From positions 1 through 8,683 of the forward strand of contig JACZST010000071.1 in the NCBI GenBank assembly GCA_022574065.1: 8,683 nucleotides of DNA, written 5' to 3'. The translations under genes were made by a program, and so were the position numbers. This document shows, piece by piece, positions 1 through 4,605 of this stretch; positions within the stretch are counted from its first letter, which is position 1; each line of letters opens with the position of its first letter. The stretch is from Acidobacteriota bacterium. GTDB taxonomy: Bacteria > Actinomycetota > Acidimicrobiia > Spongiisociales > UBA5794. Below the pieces are notes generated by a model. It did not search any database. It had not been told where the DNA came from and saw nothing but the letters and a program-made list of their open reading frames with translations.

Positions 1-2
1 CG

Positions 3-236
3 GCCTCCTTGGCTCCTTACCTGGTCGAGAAGGGCGCGGTGACGGTCGATGGGGTCAGCCTGACGATCACCGCGGTCTCGCCGCTCCAAGCCGACGAGAC
101 ATGGTTTGAGGTGGTCCTCATTCCGCACACCCTCGACGTCACGGTCCTGGCCCATTGGTCAACCGGGGATCGGGTGAACATCGAAAGTGACATTTTCGCC
201 AAATACGTTGAGCGCTTGATGGGAACGCGGGCATGA
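3..236 (+). CDS. ribE: Riboflavin synthase alpha subunit, C-terminal fragment (5' end outside window)
   Basis: The last 77 residues of riboflavin synthase, which dismutates two 6,7-dimethyl-8-ribityllumazines into riboflavin plus the pyrimidinedione precursor in the cytoplasm. The full enzyme is usually about 200 residues with two similar lumazine-binding barrels, so this is the later part of the second barrel. Visible family sequence is EKGAVTVDGVSLTI (second-barrel ligand region), the IPHTL segment, GDRVNIESD and the terminal AKYVERL helix. The frame is open from the window edge, so the true start lies upstream. Its TGA overlaps the ribBA ATG in an ATGA, implying co-translation. Upstream rib genes (such as ribD) and any FMN riboswitch would be outside the window. 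The identification is firm and only the N-terminus is unseen. Confidence 0.95.
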   Translation, partial: ASLAPYLVEKGAVTVDGVSLTITAVSPLQADETWFEVVLIPHTLDVTVLAHWSTGDRVNIESDIFAKYVERLMGTRA

Positions 237-1438
237 GCTACTCGTCCATCGAAATGGCCGTTGCCTCGATCGCCCGCGGTGAGATGGTCCTAGTCGTCGA
301 CGATGAGCACCGGGAGAACGAGGGTGATCTGATCATGGCCGCCGAGAAGGTGACCGCCGAGCACATTGCCTTCATGGTGCGCTATACGAGCGGGGTGATC
401 TGCCTGCCGATGACGGGGGAGCGCCTCGACGAGCTTGGCCTGCCGCTGATGGTGCTGGAGAACACCGACTCGCACCAGACCGCCTTTACCGTGTCCATCG
501 ACTACGCCACTGGCACCACGACCGGCATCAGCGCCGCCGATCGAACCGCCACCATCCGGGCGGCCGTGGATCGATCCAACACGGCAGCCGACTTCCATCG
601 GCCCGGCCATGTGTTCCCGCTCCGGTACAAGTCCGGTGGGGTCCTGGTGCGACCAGGGCATACCGAGGCAGCCGTTGATCTCGCCACGCTCGCCGGGATG
701 GCACCTGCAGGCGTCCTGTGCGAAGTGGTCAACGACGACGGGACGATGGCCAAGGGTGACCGGCTCTTCGTTTTCGCAAAGACACACGCGATACCGGTGA
801 TCACCATCGCCGACCTCGTGGCGTATCGGTGGAAGACCGAGGCGCTGGTCTCCAGAGAGGCGGAGGCCACCATACCGACGGAATACGGCGAGTTCCTTGC
901 CGTCGGATACCGGGCCATGGATACCCGTTCCGAGCACATGGCCCTGGTCCTCGGTGACGTTGCCGGCAAGGACGACGTGCTCACGAGGGTGCACTCCGTG
1001 TGCCTCACTGGAGACGTGTTCGGCAGCCGTCGCTGCGACTGCGGAGCCCAGCTCCGCGAGTCGATGCGTCGGATCGCCGACGAGGCCCAGGGCATCATTG
1101 TGTACAACCCGACCCACGAAGGGCGGGGGATCGGCCTGGTGGAGAAGCTGGCCGCGTACCGGCTGCAGGAGGACGGCCTCGACACGGTGGAAGCAAACCA
1201 GCAGATCGGGCATCCTCCTGACCAGCGTCACTACGGGGTCGACGCCCAGATCTTGCACGATTTGAAGGTGGCAAGCATTCGGTTGCTGACCAACAACCCG
1301 GAGAAGCTCGACCAGCTGGCCGCCTTCGGCGTCACTATCAGCGAGCGAGTGCCCCTGTGGGTGGGGAAGAACCACTACAACAAGAGCTACCTCGAGACCA
1401 AAGAGAGCAAGCTGGGACATCTCGGATCGATCGGATGA
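233..1438 (+). CDS. ribBA: Bifunctional 3,4-dihydroxy-2-butanone 4-phosphate synthase / GTP cyclohydrolase II
   Basis: A 401-residue fusion enzyme supplying both riboflavin precursors. Residues about 1-200 are the DHBP synthase domain, converting ribulose 5-phosphate to the four-carbon unit plus formate, with the acidic DDEHRENEGD loop (23-32), RPGHVFPL (123-130) and HTEAAVDL (143-150). Residues about 205-401 are GTP cyclohydrolase II, with the zinc ligands C257, C268 and C270 in the usual C-x10-C-x-C spacing, HEGRGIGL (295-302), D330 and R332 matching the catalytic Asp/Arg pair of E. coli RibA, and LLTNNPEK (351-358). Length and domain order match actinobacterial RibA2-type proteins. One oddity is that the segment before HEGRGIGL reads YNPT, where homologues usually have Y-x-R-G or Y-x-R. 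The ATG overlaps the ribE stop and the TGA overlaps the ribH start. Confidence 0.98.
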   Translation: MSYSSIEMAVASIARGEMVLVVDDEHRENEGDLIMAAEKVTAEHIAFMVRYTSGVICLPMTGERLDELGLPLMVLENTDSHQTAFTVSIDYATGTTTGISAADRTATIRAAVDRSNTAADFHRPGHVFPLRYKSGGVLVRPGHTEAAVDLATLAGMAPAGVLCEVVNDDGTMAKGDRLFVFAKTHAIPVITIADLVAYRWKTEALVSREAEATIPTEYGEFLAVGYRAMDTRSEHMALVLGDVAGKDDVLTRVHSVCLTGDVFGSRRCDCGAQLRESMRRIADEAQGIIVYNPTHEGRGIGLVEKLAAYRLQEDGLDTVEANQQIGHPPDQRHYGVDAQILHDLKVASIRLLTNNPEKLDQLAAFGVTISERVPLWVGKNHYNKSYLETKESKLGHLGSIG

Positions 1439-1890
1439 CCCACATCGAGGGCGAGCTCGACGCCTCTGGGCTCCGCATCGGCATCGCCAGATCGCTGTTC
1501 AACCGGCCGGTGACCGACGGGCTGCTCGACGGAGCATTGCAGGCGCTCGACGCCGCCGGAGCGAGGGACGTCACCGTCGTCGATGTGCCGGGAGCATTCG
1601 AGTTGCCGCTGGTGGCGAGTCGGTTTGCAGAAACCGGGTACGACGCGGTCGTTGCCATCGGCGCTGTGGTCAAGGGGGAGACCGACCACTATGAGCACAT
1701 CGCGCGTTGCGCCTCCGACGGCCTGATGGCGGTGACGCTTCGCACCGGTGTCCCTGTGACCCTGGGAGTGCTCACGGTGAGCGACCCCAGCCACGCCTTC
1801 GCCCGCAGCGCGCCAGACCAGCACAACAAGGGCAGGGAGGCTGCAGAAGCGGCGGTCCGTGCGGCCAACGTGTTGCGTCAGCTCCGTTGA
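1435..1890 (+). CDS. ribH: 6,7-dimethyl-8-ribityllumazine synthase (riboflavin synthase beta chain)
   Basis: Penultimate riboflavin enzyme: condenses the pyrimidinedione with 3,4-dihydroxy-2-butanone 4-phosphate to lumazine, the substrate of RibE. The 151-residue length is normal for the family. Visible are LFNRPVTDGLL (21-31, substrate aromatic F22), DVPGAFELP (50-58), GAVVKGETDHYEH (76-88) with H85 aligned to the catalytic His of the B. subtilis enzyme, GVPVTLGVLTV (105-115), and R124 plus HNKG (130-133) at the phosphate-binding end. I chose ATG 1435 because it forms an ATGA overlap with the ribBA stop and gives the family N-terminus. The same frame stays open upstream to 1357, but those 26 extra residues lie inside ribBA and look like no lumazine synthase. 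It is the last gene of the rib cluster visible here. Confidence 0.97.
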   Translation: MTHIEGELDASGLRIGIARSLFNRPVTDGLLDGALQALDAAGARDVTVVDVPGAFELPLVASRFAETGYDAVVAIGAVVKGETDHYEHIARCASDGLMAVTLRTGVPVTLGVLTVSDPSHAFARSAPDQHNKGREAAEAAVRAANVLRQLR

Positions 1891-1920
1891 CGCAGTTATC
1901 GGTTCGCTCCCTGCGCTCGC

Positions 1921-1984
1921 TTCCAGTTACCAGGTGTCAGCCAACATCGATTCCCACTGGGAACTGGGAACTGGCAACTCGTCT
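1921..1984. repeat. Dispersed intergenic repeat, copy 1 (AACTGG heptad element)
   Basis: Contains CCAGTTACCAG (1923-1933), AGCCAACATC (1939-1948) and three 7-base units ACTGGGA, ACTGGGA, ACTGGCA (1956-1976) followed by ACTCGTC (1977-1983). CCAGTTACCAG is the inverse of CTGGTAACTGG and can pair, with one mismatch, with CTGGGAACTGG in the heptad array (1957-1967), giving a hairpin with a loop of about 23 bases. AGCCAACATC and ACTGGCAACT(C/T)GTC recur in the same order and at nearly the same spacing at 4502-4544. It lies between the ribH stop and the infC promoter candidate. No U-tract follows, so a terminator role for the rib operon is possible but unsupported. Confidence 0.7.
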
Positions 1985-1989
1985 CCCCA

Positions 1990-2018
1990 TTGAACTAGCT
2001 GCCCTCCACGCCTAGTCT
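1990..2018 (+). promoter_or_regulatory. Candidate housekeeping-sigma promoter for the infC operon
   Basis: TTGAAC (1990-1995) and TAGTCT (2013-2018) are separated by exactly 17 bases. The first is close to the -35 consensus TTGACA, and the second fits the actinobacterial -10 pattern TAnnnT. Transcription would begin near 2025 and give an infC leader of about 140 bases that includes the hairpin at 2095-2117. It sits at the 3' edge of repeat copy 1. This is a prediction from sequence only. Confidence 0.5.
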
Positions 2019-2094
2019 CTCAGCCAACCGACCAAGCGGAGGCGCCTGCTTCCCACCCGGCCACCGTTGTGAGGTGCGACGGGTCAGAACTATC

Positions 2095-2122
2095 AGGCAG
2101 CACCGCGCGTGCTGCCTTTTCT
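2095..2122 (+). terminator. Intrinsic-terminator-like hairpin in the infC leader (candidate attenuator)
   Basis: AGGCAGCAC (2095-2103) pairs perfectly with GTGCTGCCT (2109-2117) around the 5-base loop CGCGC. The stem is 9 bp and GC-rich, and TTTTCT follows at 2117-2122, the form of a Rho-independent terminator. It lies downstream of the promoter candidate and 44 bases before the infC start, so if that promoter is real this is placed as an attenuator of infC-rpmI-rplT. It could instead be a late terminator for rib transcripts. A partial alternative pairing is possible between GGTGC (2073-2077) and GCACC (2100-2104). Confidence 0.6.
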
Positions 2123-2153
2123 ATGCACCGCCGATGTCGGACCGCTGAGAAAC

Positions 2154-2159
2154 AGGAGG
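2154..2159 (+). promoter_or_regulatory. infC: Strong Shine-Dalgarno AGGAGG that fixes the infC start
   Basis: A perfect AGGAGG sits 7 bases before ATC 2167. An in-frame TGA at 2146-2148 means the gene cannot begin further upstream, and no in-frame ATG, GTG or TTG occurs until the ATG at 2290 deep inside the IF-3 N-domain. The Shine-Dalgarno therefore points to ATC as the start. GAGAA (2147-2151) and TTCTC (2160-2164) could form a short 5-bp stem with the Shine-Dalgarno in its loop. Confidence 0.8.
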
Positions 2160-2166
2160 TTCTCCA

Positions 2167-2748
2167 ATCAAGGAGCCGAGAGTCAACGACAAAATCCGGG
2201 TCAAAGAGGTCCGCCTCGTCGATCCGAATGGTGGACAGATCGGAATCAAATCGATTGAAGAGGCACGGTGGCTGGCCAACCAGCTCGAGATGGATCTCGT
2301 CGAGGTCGCACCAGAGGCCCGTCCGCCGGTCGTCCGCCTCATGGACTACGGGAAGTACAAATACGACCAGTCCGTGAAGGCTCGCGAGTCTAGGAAGAAG
2401 CAGACTCGCACCGTGATCAAAGAGGTGCAGTTCCGCCCCAAGATCGGGGCGAGCGACTTCGAGGTCAAACGCAAGCGGGTAGAGCGCTTCTTGCGAGATC
2501 ACGACAAGGTGAAGGTGACGATGCGCTTCCGAGGCAGAGAGGTCACCCACCCGGAAATCGGGAACGAGATCCTCGACCGGCTGCAGAAGAGCGTTGCCGA
2601 CTACGGAGAGATCGAAACCCCACCACGACTCGAGGGACGCCATATGACGATGGTGCTCGCCCCATTGAGGGGATCGGGCCGGTCGGAGCCAAGAGAAGAG
2701 GCACCGGCATCTGACGAGCCGGCGGAGGAGCCGCCAGCCGAAGAGTAG
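2167..2748 (+). CDS. infC: Translation initiation factor IF-3, predicted ATC start
   Basis: IF-3 binds the 30S subunit, prevents early 50S joining and checks the start codon and initiator tRNA. From ATC 2167 the protein is 193 residues. It opens with KEPRVNDKIRVKEVRLVD (2-19), the conserved IF-3 N-domain start. The IF-3 signature region begins RLMDYGKYKYDQ (57-68), followed by the basic linker ARESRKKQTR (72-81) and the C-domain (RPKIGASDFEVK 90-101, FRGRE 121-125, MTMVLAP 160-166). After about residue 168 a Pro/Glu-rich acidic tail of roughly 25 residues extends past the usual end and is probably disordered. Starting at ATG 2290 would lose 41 conserved residues. Non-canonical infC starts (AUU in E. 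coli) allow IF-3 to limit its own synthesis, so the same control is likely but unproven here. First gene of infC-rpmI-rplT. Confidence 0.96.
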   Translation: MKEPRVNDKIRVKEVRLVDPNGGQIGIKSIEEARWLANQLEMDLVEVAPEARPPVVRLMDYGKYKYDQSVKARESRKKQTRTVIKEVQFRPKIGASDFEVKRKRVERFLRDHDKVKVTMRFRGREVTHPEIGNEILDRLQKSVADYGEIETPPRLEGRHMTMVLAPLRGSGRSEPREEAPASDEPAEEPPAEE

Positions 2749-2760
2749 GAGCGTGGCAAC

Positions 2761-2955
2761 GTGCCAAAGATGAAAACACACAAGGGCGCTGCCAAGCGCT
2801 TCAAACGGACCGGAACCGGCAAGGTTTCCGTCACCAAGGCATGGCACGGTCACAACCGGCACAAGAAGTCGGCGGCTCGGTGGCGGCGAACGAAGGGCAA
2901 GAAGAACCTCACGGGCGGCAACGAGAAGCGAATGAACCGCCTGCTGGGTAACTAG
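2761..2955 (+). CDS. rpmI: Large-subunit ribosomal protein bL35
   Basis: A 64-residue, very basic 50S protein of normal length. It opens with the family signature PKMKTHKGAAKRFKRTGTGK (2-21) and ends NEKRMNRLLG. The middle (HGHNRHKKSAARWRRTKGKK, 29-48) is more divergent than the usual HLL-x-KKSSKRKRRL type but keeps the charge. It starts with GTG at 2761, with AGGAG (2747-2751) nine bases upstream overlapping the infC TAG stop. The gap after infC is 12 bases and the gap before rplT is 8, so the three genes are clearly one operon. In E. coli this operon is repressed by L20. I cannot see whether an L20 site exists here. Confidence 0.97.
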   Translation: MPKMKTHKGAAKRFKRTGTGKVSVTKAWHGHNRHKKSAARWRRTKGKKNLTGGNEKRMNRLLGN

Positions 2956-2963
2956 GAGTCACG

Positions 2964-3323
2964 ATGGCACGGGTAAAGCGCTCGGTCAACGCAAAGAAGA
3001 AACGCCGCAAGGTGATGGAACGCGCCTCCGGCTATGGAGGCGCGCGAAGCCGTCGCTATCGGACCGCTCGCGAGCAGGTCATGCATTCGATGCAGTACGC
3101 GCATCGCGATCGTCGGGCCCGGAAGGGACAATTCCGCCGCCTGTGGATCCAGCGCATCAACGCAGCGGCGAGAATGAACGGCACCACCTACTCACAATTC
3201 GTCTCCGGGCTCAAGGCTGCCGACGTCGAGGTGGACCGCAAGATGCTCGCCGAGATGGCGGTCAACGATCCGAAAGCCTTTTCTGCTCTCGTCGAAGTGG
3301 CGGGCGCGGCACACGCCGAGTGA
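2964..3323 (+). CDS. rplT: Large-subunit ribosomal protein bL20
   Basis: A 119-residue rRNA-binding protein needed early in 50S assembly. It is near-textbook bL20: MARVKRSVNAKKKRRKV (1-17, basic N-terminal extension), GYGGARSRRYRTAREQVMHS (23-42), DRRARKGQFRRLWIQRINAA (49-68) and the helical C-domain, ending in an Ala/Glu-rich tail. ATG 2964 follows AGGAG (2954-2958), which overlaps the rpmI stop, at a 5-base spacing. It is the last gene of infC-rpmI-rplT; a hairpin starts 18 bases after its stop. bL20 represses this operon in E. coli and in B. subtilis, where it acts through a leader RNA. The hairpin upstream of infC makes similar control conceivable here. Confidence 0.99.
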   Translation: MARVKRSVNAKKKRRKVMERASGYGGARSRRYRTAREQVMHSMQYAHRDRRARKGQFRRLWIQRINAAARMNGTTYSQFVSGLKAADVEVDRKMLAEMAVNDPKAFSALVEVAGAAHAE

Positions 3324-3341
3324 CATCGACCATCCGTAGTC

Positions 3342-3363
3342 GGACTCTGCCGCAGCGGAGTCC
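3342..3363 (+). terminator. Hairpin after rplT (candidate terminator of the infC operon)
   Basis: GGACTCTGC (3342-3350) pairs with GCGGAGTCC (3355-3363) around the tetraloop CGCA: 9 bp with one T-G wobble. No T-tract follows (CTCCCTCC instead), as with many actinobacterial terminators, so function is uncertain. The 3' arm contains GGAG (3357-3360), the only Shine-Dalgarno-like sequence before the methyltransferase ATG at 3373. The hairpin could therefore end the operon or hide that ribosome-binding site. Confidence 0.5.
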
Positions 3364-3372
3364 CTCCCTCCA

Positions 3373-4095
3373 ATGACGATCTCATCGCCGCACAACGACC
3401 GCATCAAGGCGGTGCGCCGCCTGCGACGGGCCAGGGAGCGCCGGGAAACGGGACACACCATCCTCGAAGGCCCTCATCCGCTTCGCGCTGCTCTGGCTGC
3501 CGGGGTGATCCCGGAAGTGGTGTTCGTCCCCGAAGGTGACCCTGCGCCGGATATTGACACAGAGGTGGTCACGATCACCCAGCAGGTGCTCGACACCATC
3601 GCCCCAACCGAGGCTCCGCGGGGGCCGATTGCGGTCATCGCGGTACCGGAGCCGGAGCCGTTGGAGGCGGAGCCCACTGTGGTGCTGTGGGAGTTGACGA
3701 CACCTGGCAACGTTGGAACCTTGATCAGGACGGCGGCGGCGTTCGGTTGGAATGTGGCGCACCACGGCGGCGCCGACCCATGGAGCCCGAAGGTGCTACG
3801 TGCCGGGGCCGGCGCTCATTTTGTCGTACGCATCTCCGAGGCCGACGACACCGGTGCGCTGAGGGCGGCCGGGCTGACACCGGTGGCAACCGTGTCCAGT
3901 GGGGGAGTTCCACCCGTCACGATCGATACCTCGAACCCGGTGGCCCTGTTGGTCGGTAACGAAGCGCACGGGCTGCCACAGGATGTCATCGATGCCTGCG
4001 AGGCGGCCCTCACCATCCCGATACTCGGCCCGGAAAGCCTGAACGCCGCAGTGGCGGGGTCAATCGCGATGTATGCGCTGAGTCGAGGGTCTTGA
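3373..4095 (+). CDS. SpoU/TrmH-family (SPOUT) RNA 2'-O-ribose methyltransferase
   Basis: A 240-residue S-adenosylmethionine-dependent enzyme predicted to methylate a ribose 2'-OH in rRNA or tRNA. Residues 1-95 form the substrate-binding domain (SPHNDRIKAVRRLRR 5-19, ILEGPHPLRAAL 30-41). Residues about 100-240 form the knotted SPOUT domain, with motif 1 TTPGNVGTLIRTAAAFG (109-125, including N113 and the likely catalytic R119), motif 2 VGNEAHGLP (194-202) and motif 3 IPILGPESLNAAVAGS (215-230). ATG 3373 is the only usable start, because an in-frame TAG lies at 3337-3339. A GGAG twelve bases upstream is weak and inside a hairpin. By position between rplT and pheS it corresponds to M. tuberculosis tsnR (Rv1644). 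The exact target nucleotide cannot be read from sequence, so I give no symbol. The stop lies in a tandem repeat. Confidence 0.95.
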   Translation: MTISSPHNDRIKAVRRLRRARERRETGHTILEGPHPLRAALAAGVIPEVVFVPEGDPAPDIDTEVVTITQQVLDTIAPTEAPRGPIAVIAVPEPEPLEAEPTVVLWELTTPGNVGTLIRTAAAFGWNVAHHGGADPWSPKVLRAGAGAHFVVRISEADDTGALRAAGLTPVATVSSGGVPPVTIDTSNPVALLVGNEAHGLPQDVIDACEAALTIPILGPESLNAAVAGSIAMYALSRGS

Positions 4096-4106
4096 GTCGA
4101 GGGTCT
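4079..4106. repeat. Perfect 14-bp tandem duplication over the methyltransferase stop codon
   Basis: TGAGTCGAGGGTCT occurs twice with no gap (4079-4092 and 4093-4106). The stop TGA of the methyltransferase is the first three bases of copy 2, so the reading frame ends LSRGS-stop. Related inverted sequence (CTCGACTCGACTCGCGACTCA) lies at 4550-4570 before pheS. Replication slippage is the simplest origin. Confidence 0.85.
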
Positions 4107-4164
4107 GGCCAAGTCTTCAGCTCGGGCGGGTGTAGCCGGTCCCCCGAGATGCCGATGCATTCTC

Positions 4165-4425
4165 ATGAGCACACAGGCACCGGAGCGACCTTCCCTGCGG
4201 TCCGTTTGGAAGAAAGGCTGGAGGCTGGTTTCGCTCACCGTTGCGGTTGTACTGGCCCTAGCGGTCTACGTTGGAACCGTCGGAGGGAACGTCTCGTTAG
4301 CGCTCGCCGCATCAATCGGCGTCGGCCCGTTCTTCGTCCTGCCGATGACCAGAAGGATCGTCTGGCTGGTTCTTGCAGCCGTGGCCAGCTTCGTGGTCGC
4401 CCTGCTTCTCGTCGCCATCGGCTGA
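4165..4425 (+). CDS. Small hydrophobic membrane protein of unknown function
   Basis: An 86-residue ORF I do not recognise. A polar, basic N-terminus (1-20, including RSVWKKGWR 12-20) is followed by a hydrophobic segment at about 21-39 and a weaker one with Gly/Pro at about 43-61. A short MTRR turn (61-64) leads to a last segment at about 65-85. This suggests two or three transmembrane helices with a positively charged cytoplasmic N-terminus. No catalytic motif or cleavable signal is evident. Codon use looks like its neighbours. No clear Shine-Dalgarno precedes ATG 4165, 69 bases after the methyltransferase, which lowers confidence. A different frame is also open across this region but overlaps pheS and encodes no recognisable protein, so I prefer this ORF. 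Confidence 0.6.
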   Translation: MSTQAPERPSLRSVWKKGWRLVSLTVAVVLALAVYVGTVGGNVSLALAASIGVGPFFVLPMTRRIVWLVLAAVASFVVALLLVAIG

Positions 4426-4450
4426 CCGCGAGTGGCGAGGTCGCCATCGG
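4411..4450. repeat. 11-bp direct repeat around the membrane-ORF stop, with small hairpin
   Basis: GTCGCCATCGG occurs at 4411-4421 and again at 4440-4450, flanking the stop TGA (4423-4425). The second copy overlaps a 5-bp stem TGGCG/CGCCA (4433-4446, loop AGGT). The stem is short and no T-tract follows, so a terminator function is doubtful. Confidence 0.5.
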
Positions 4451-4500
4451 TTCCTCCCTCATAGGGAAGAAACAGATCCCCAGCCAACAGCCCCATGCTC

Positions 4501-4544
4501 AAGCCAACATCTGCCAACTGACAGCTGGTAACTGGCAACTTGTC
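4501..4544. repeat. Dispersed intergenic repeat, copy 2
   Basis: AGCCAACATC (4502-4511) is identical to 1939-1948. CTGACAGCTGGTAACTGG (4518-4535) matches the reverse complement of 1922-1940 at 17 of 18 positions. ACTGGCAACTTGTC (4531-4544) matches 1970-1983 at 13 of 14. Order and spacing resemble copy 1 (43 against 45 bases from AGCC to GTC), so both belong to one repeat family. It lies in the 180-base gap before pheS and codes for nothing recognisable. Confidence 0.7.
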
Positions 4545-4548
4545 CTGC

Positions 4549-4570
4549 TCTCGACTCGACTCGCGACTCA
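4549..4570. repeat. Low-complexity CGACTC repeat before pheS
   Basis: TCTCGACTCGACTCGCGACTCA holds three CGACTC units. Read on the opposite strand it begins TGAGTCG, like the 14-bp tandem units at 4079-4106, so the small membrane ORF is bracketed by inverted, related sequences about 490 bases apart. This may be coincidence within repeat-rich spacers. Confidence 0.5.
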
Positions 4571-4590
4571 TTCCTTTCCAGTCCCACCAC

Positions 4591-4596
4591 TAATCT
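4591..4596 (+). promoter_or_regulatory. Candidate -10 element for a leaderless or nearly leaderless pheS transcript
   Basis: TAATCT fits TAnnnT well and ends 9 bases before the pheS ATG (4606), so transcription would start at or within a few bases of the ATG. There is no Shine-Dalgarno between 4571 and 4605 (the stretch is C/T-rich), which fits leaderless translation, common in actinobacteria. No convincing -35 is present at 16-18 bases upstream. Confidence 0.45.
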
Positions 4597-4605
4597 TCCG
4601 CCCGC

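Noticed and set aside
1..232. FMN riboswitch for the rib genes
   Set aside because: The window begins inside ribE. Any such leader would be further upstream, and no candidate is visible between the rib genes.
290..1420. Long open frame on the - strand (376 codons) opposite ribBA
   Set aside because: The + strand encodes an unmistakable RibBA with all catalytic residues. The antisense translation resembles nothing and is a typical shadow in GC-rich DNA.
1707..2015. + strand open frame over the ribH end and the spacer
   Set aside because: It overlaps ribH in another frame and runs into repeat copy 1, with no protein-like features.
2069..2148. Possible leader peptide or uORF in the infC leader (GTG 2069, or the 4-codon ATG 2134-TGA 2148)
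   Set aside because: Neither has a Shine-Dalgarno. The first frame does not stop before the hairpin and continues into infC. The second is too short to support.
1891..2166. tRNA or small structured RNA gene in the rib-infC spacer
   Set aside because: No cloverleaf or TTC-type T-arm sequence found; the hairpins present are explained by the repeat element and the terminator-like stem.
2020..2862. Long open frame on the - strand (280 codons) opposite the infC leader, infC and rpmI
   Set aside because: The opposite strand holds conserved IF-3 and L35 sequence, and the antisense product shows no recognisable motif.
4426..4605. T-box or Phe-codon leader-peptide attenuator for pheST
   Set aside because: No T-box core, no run of Phe codons in a small ORF and no U-tracted terminator before pheS. 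The spacer holds repeats and a -10-like site only.
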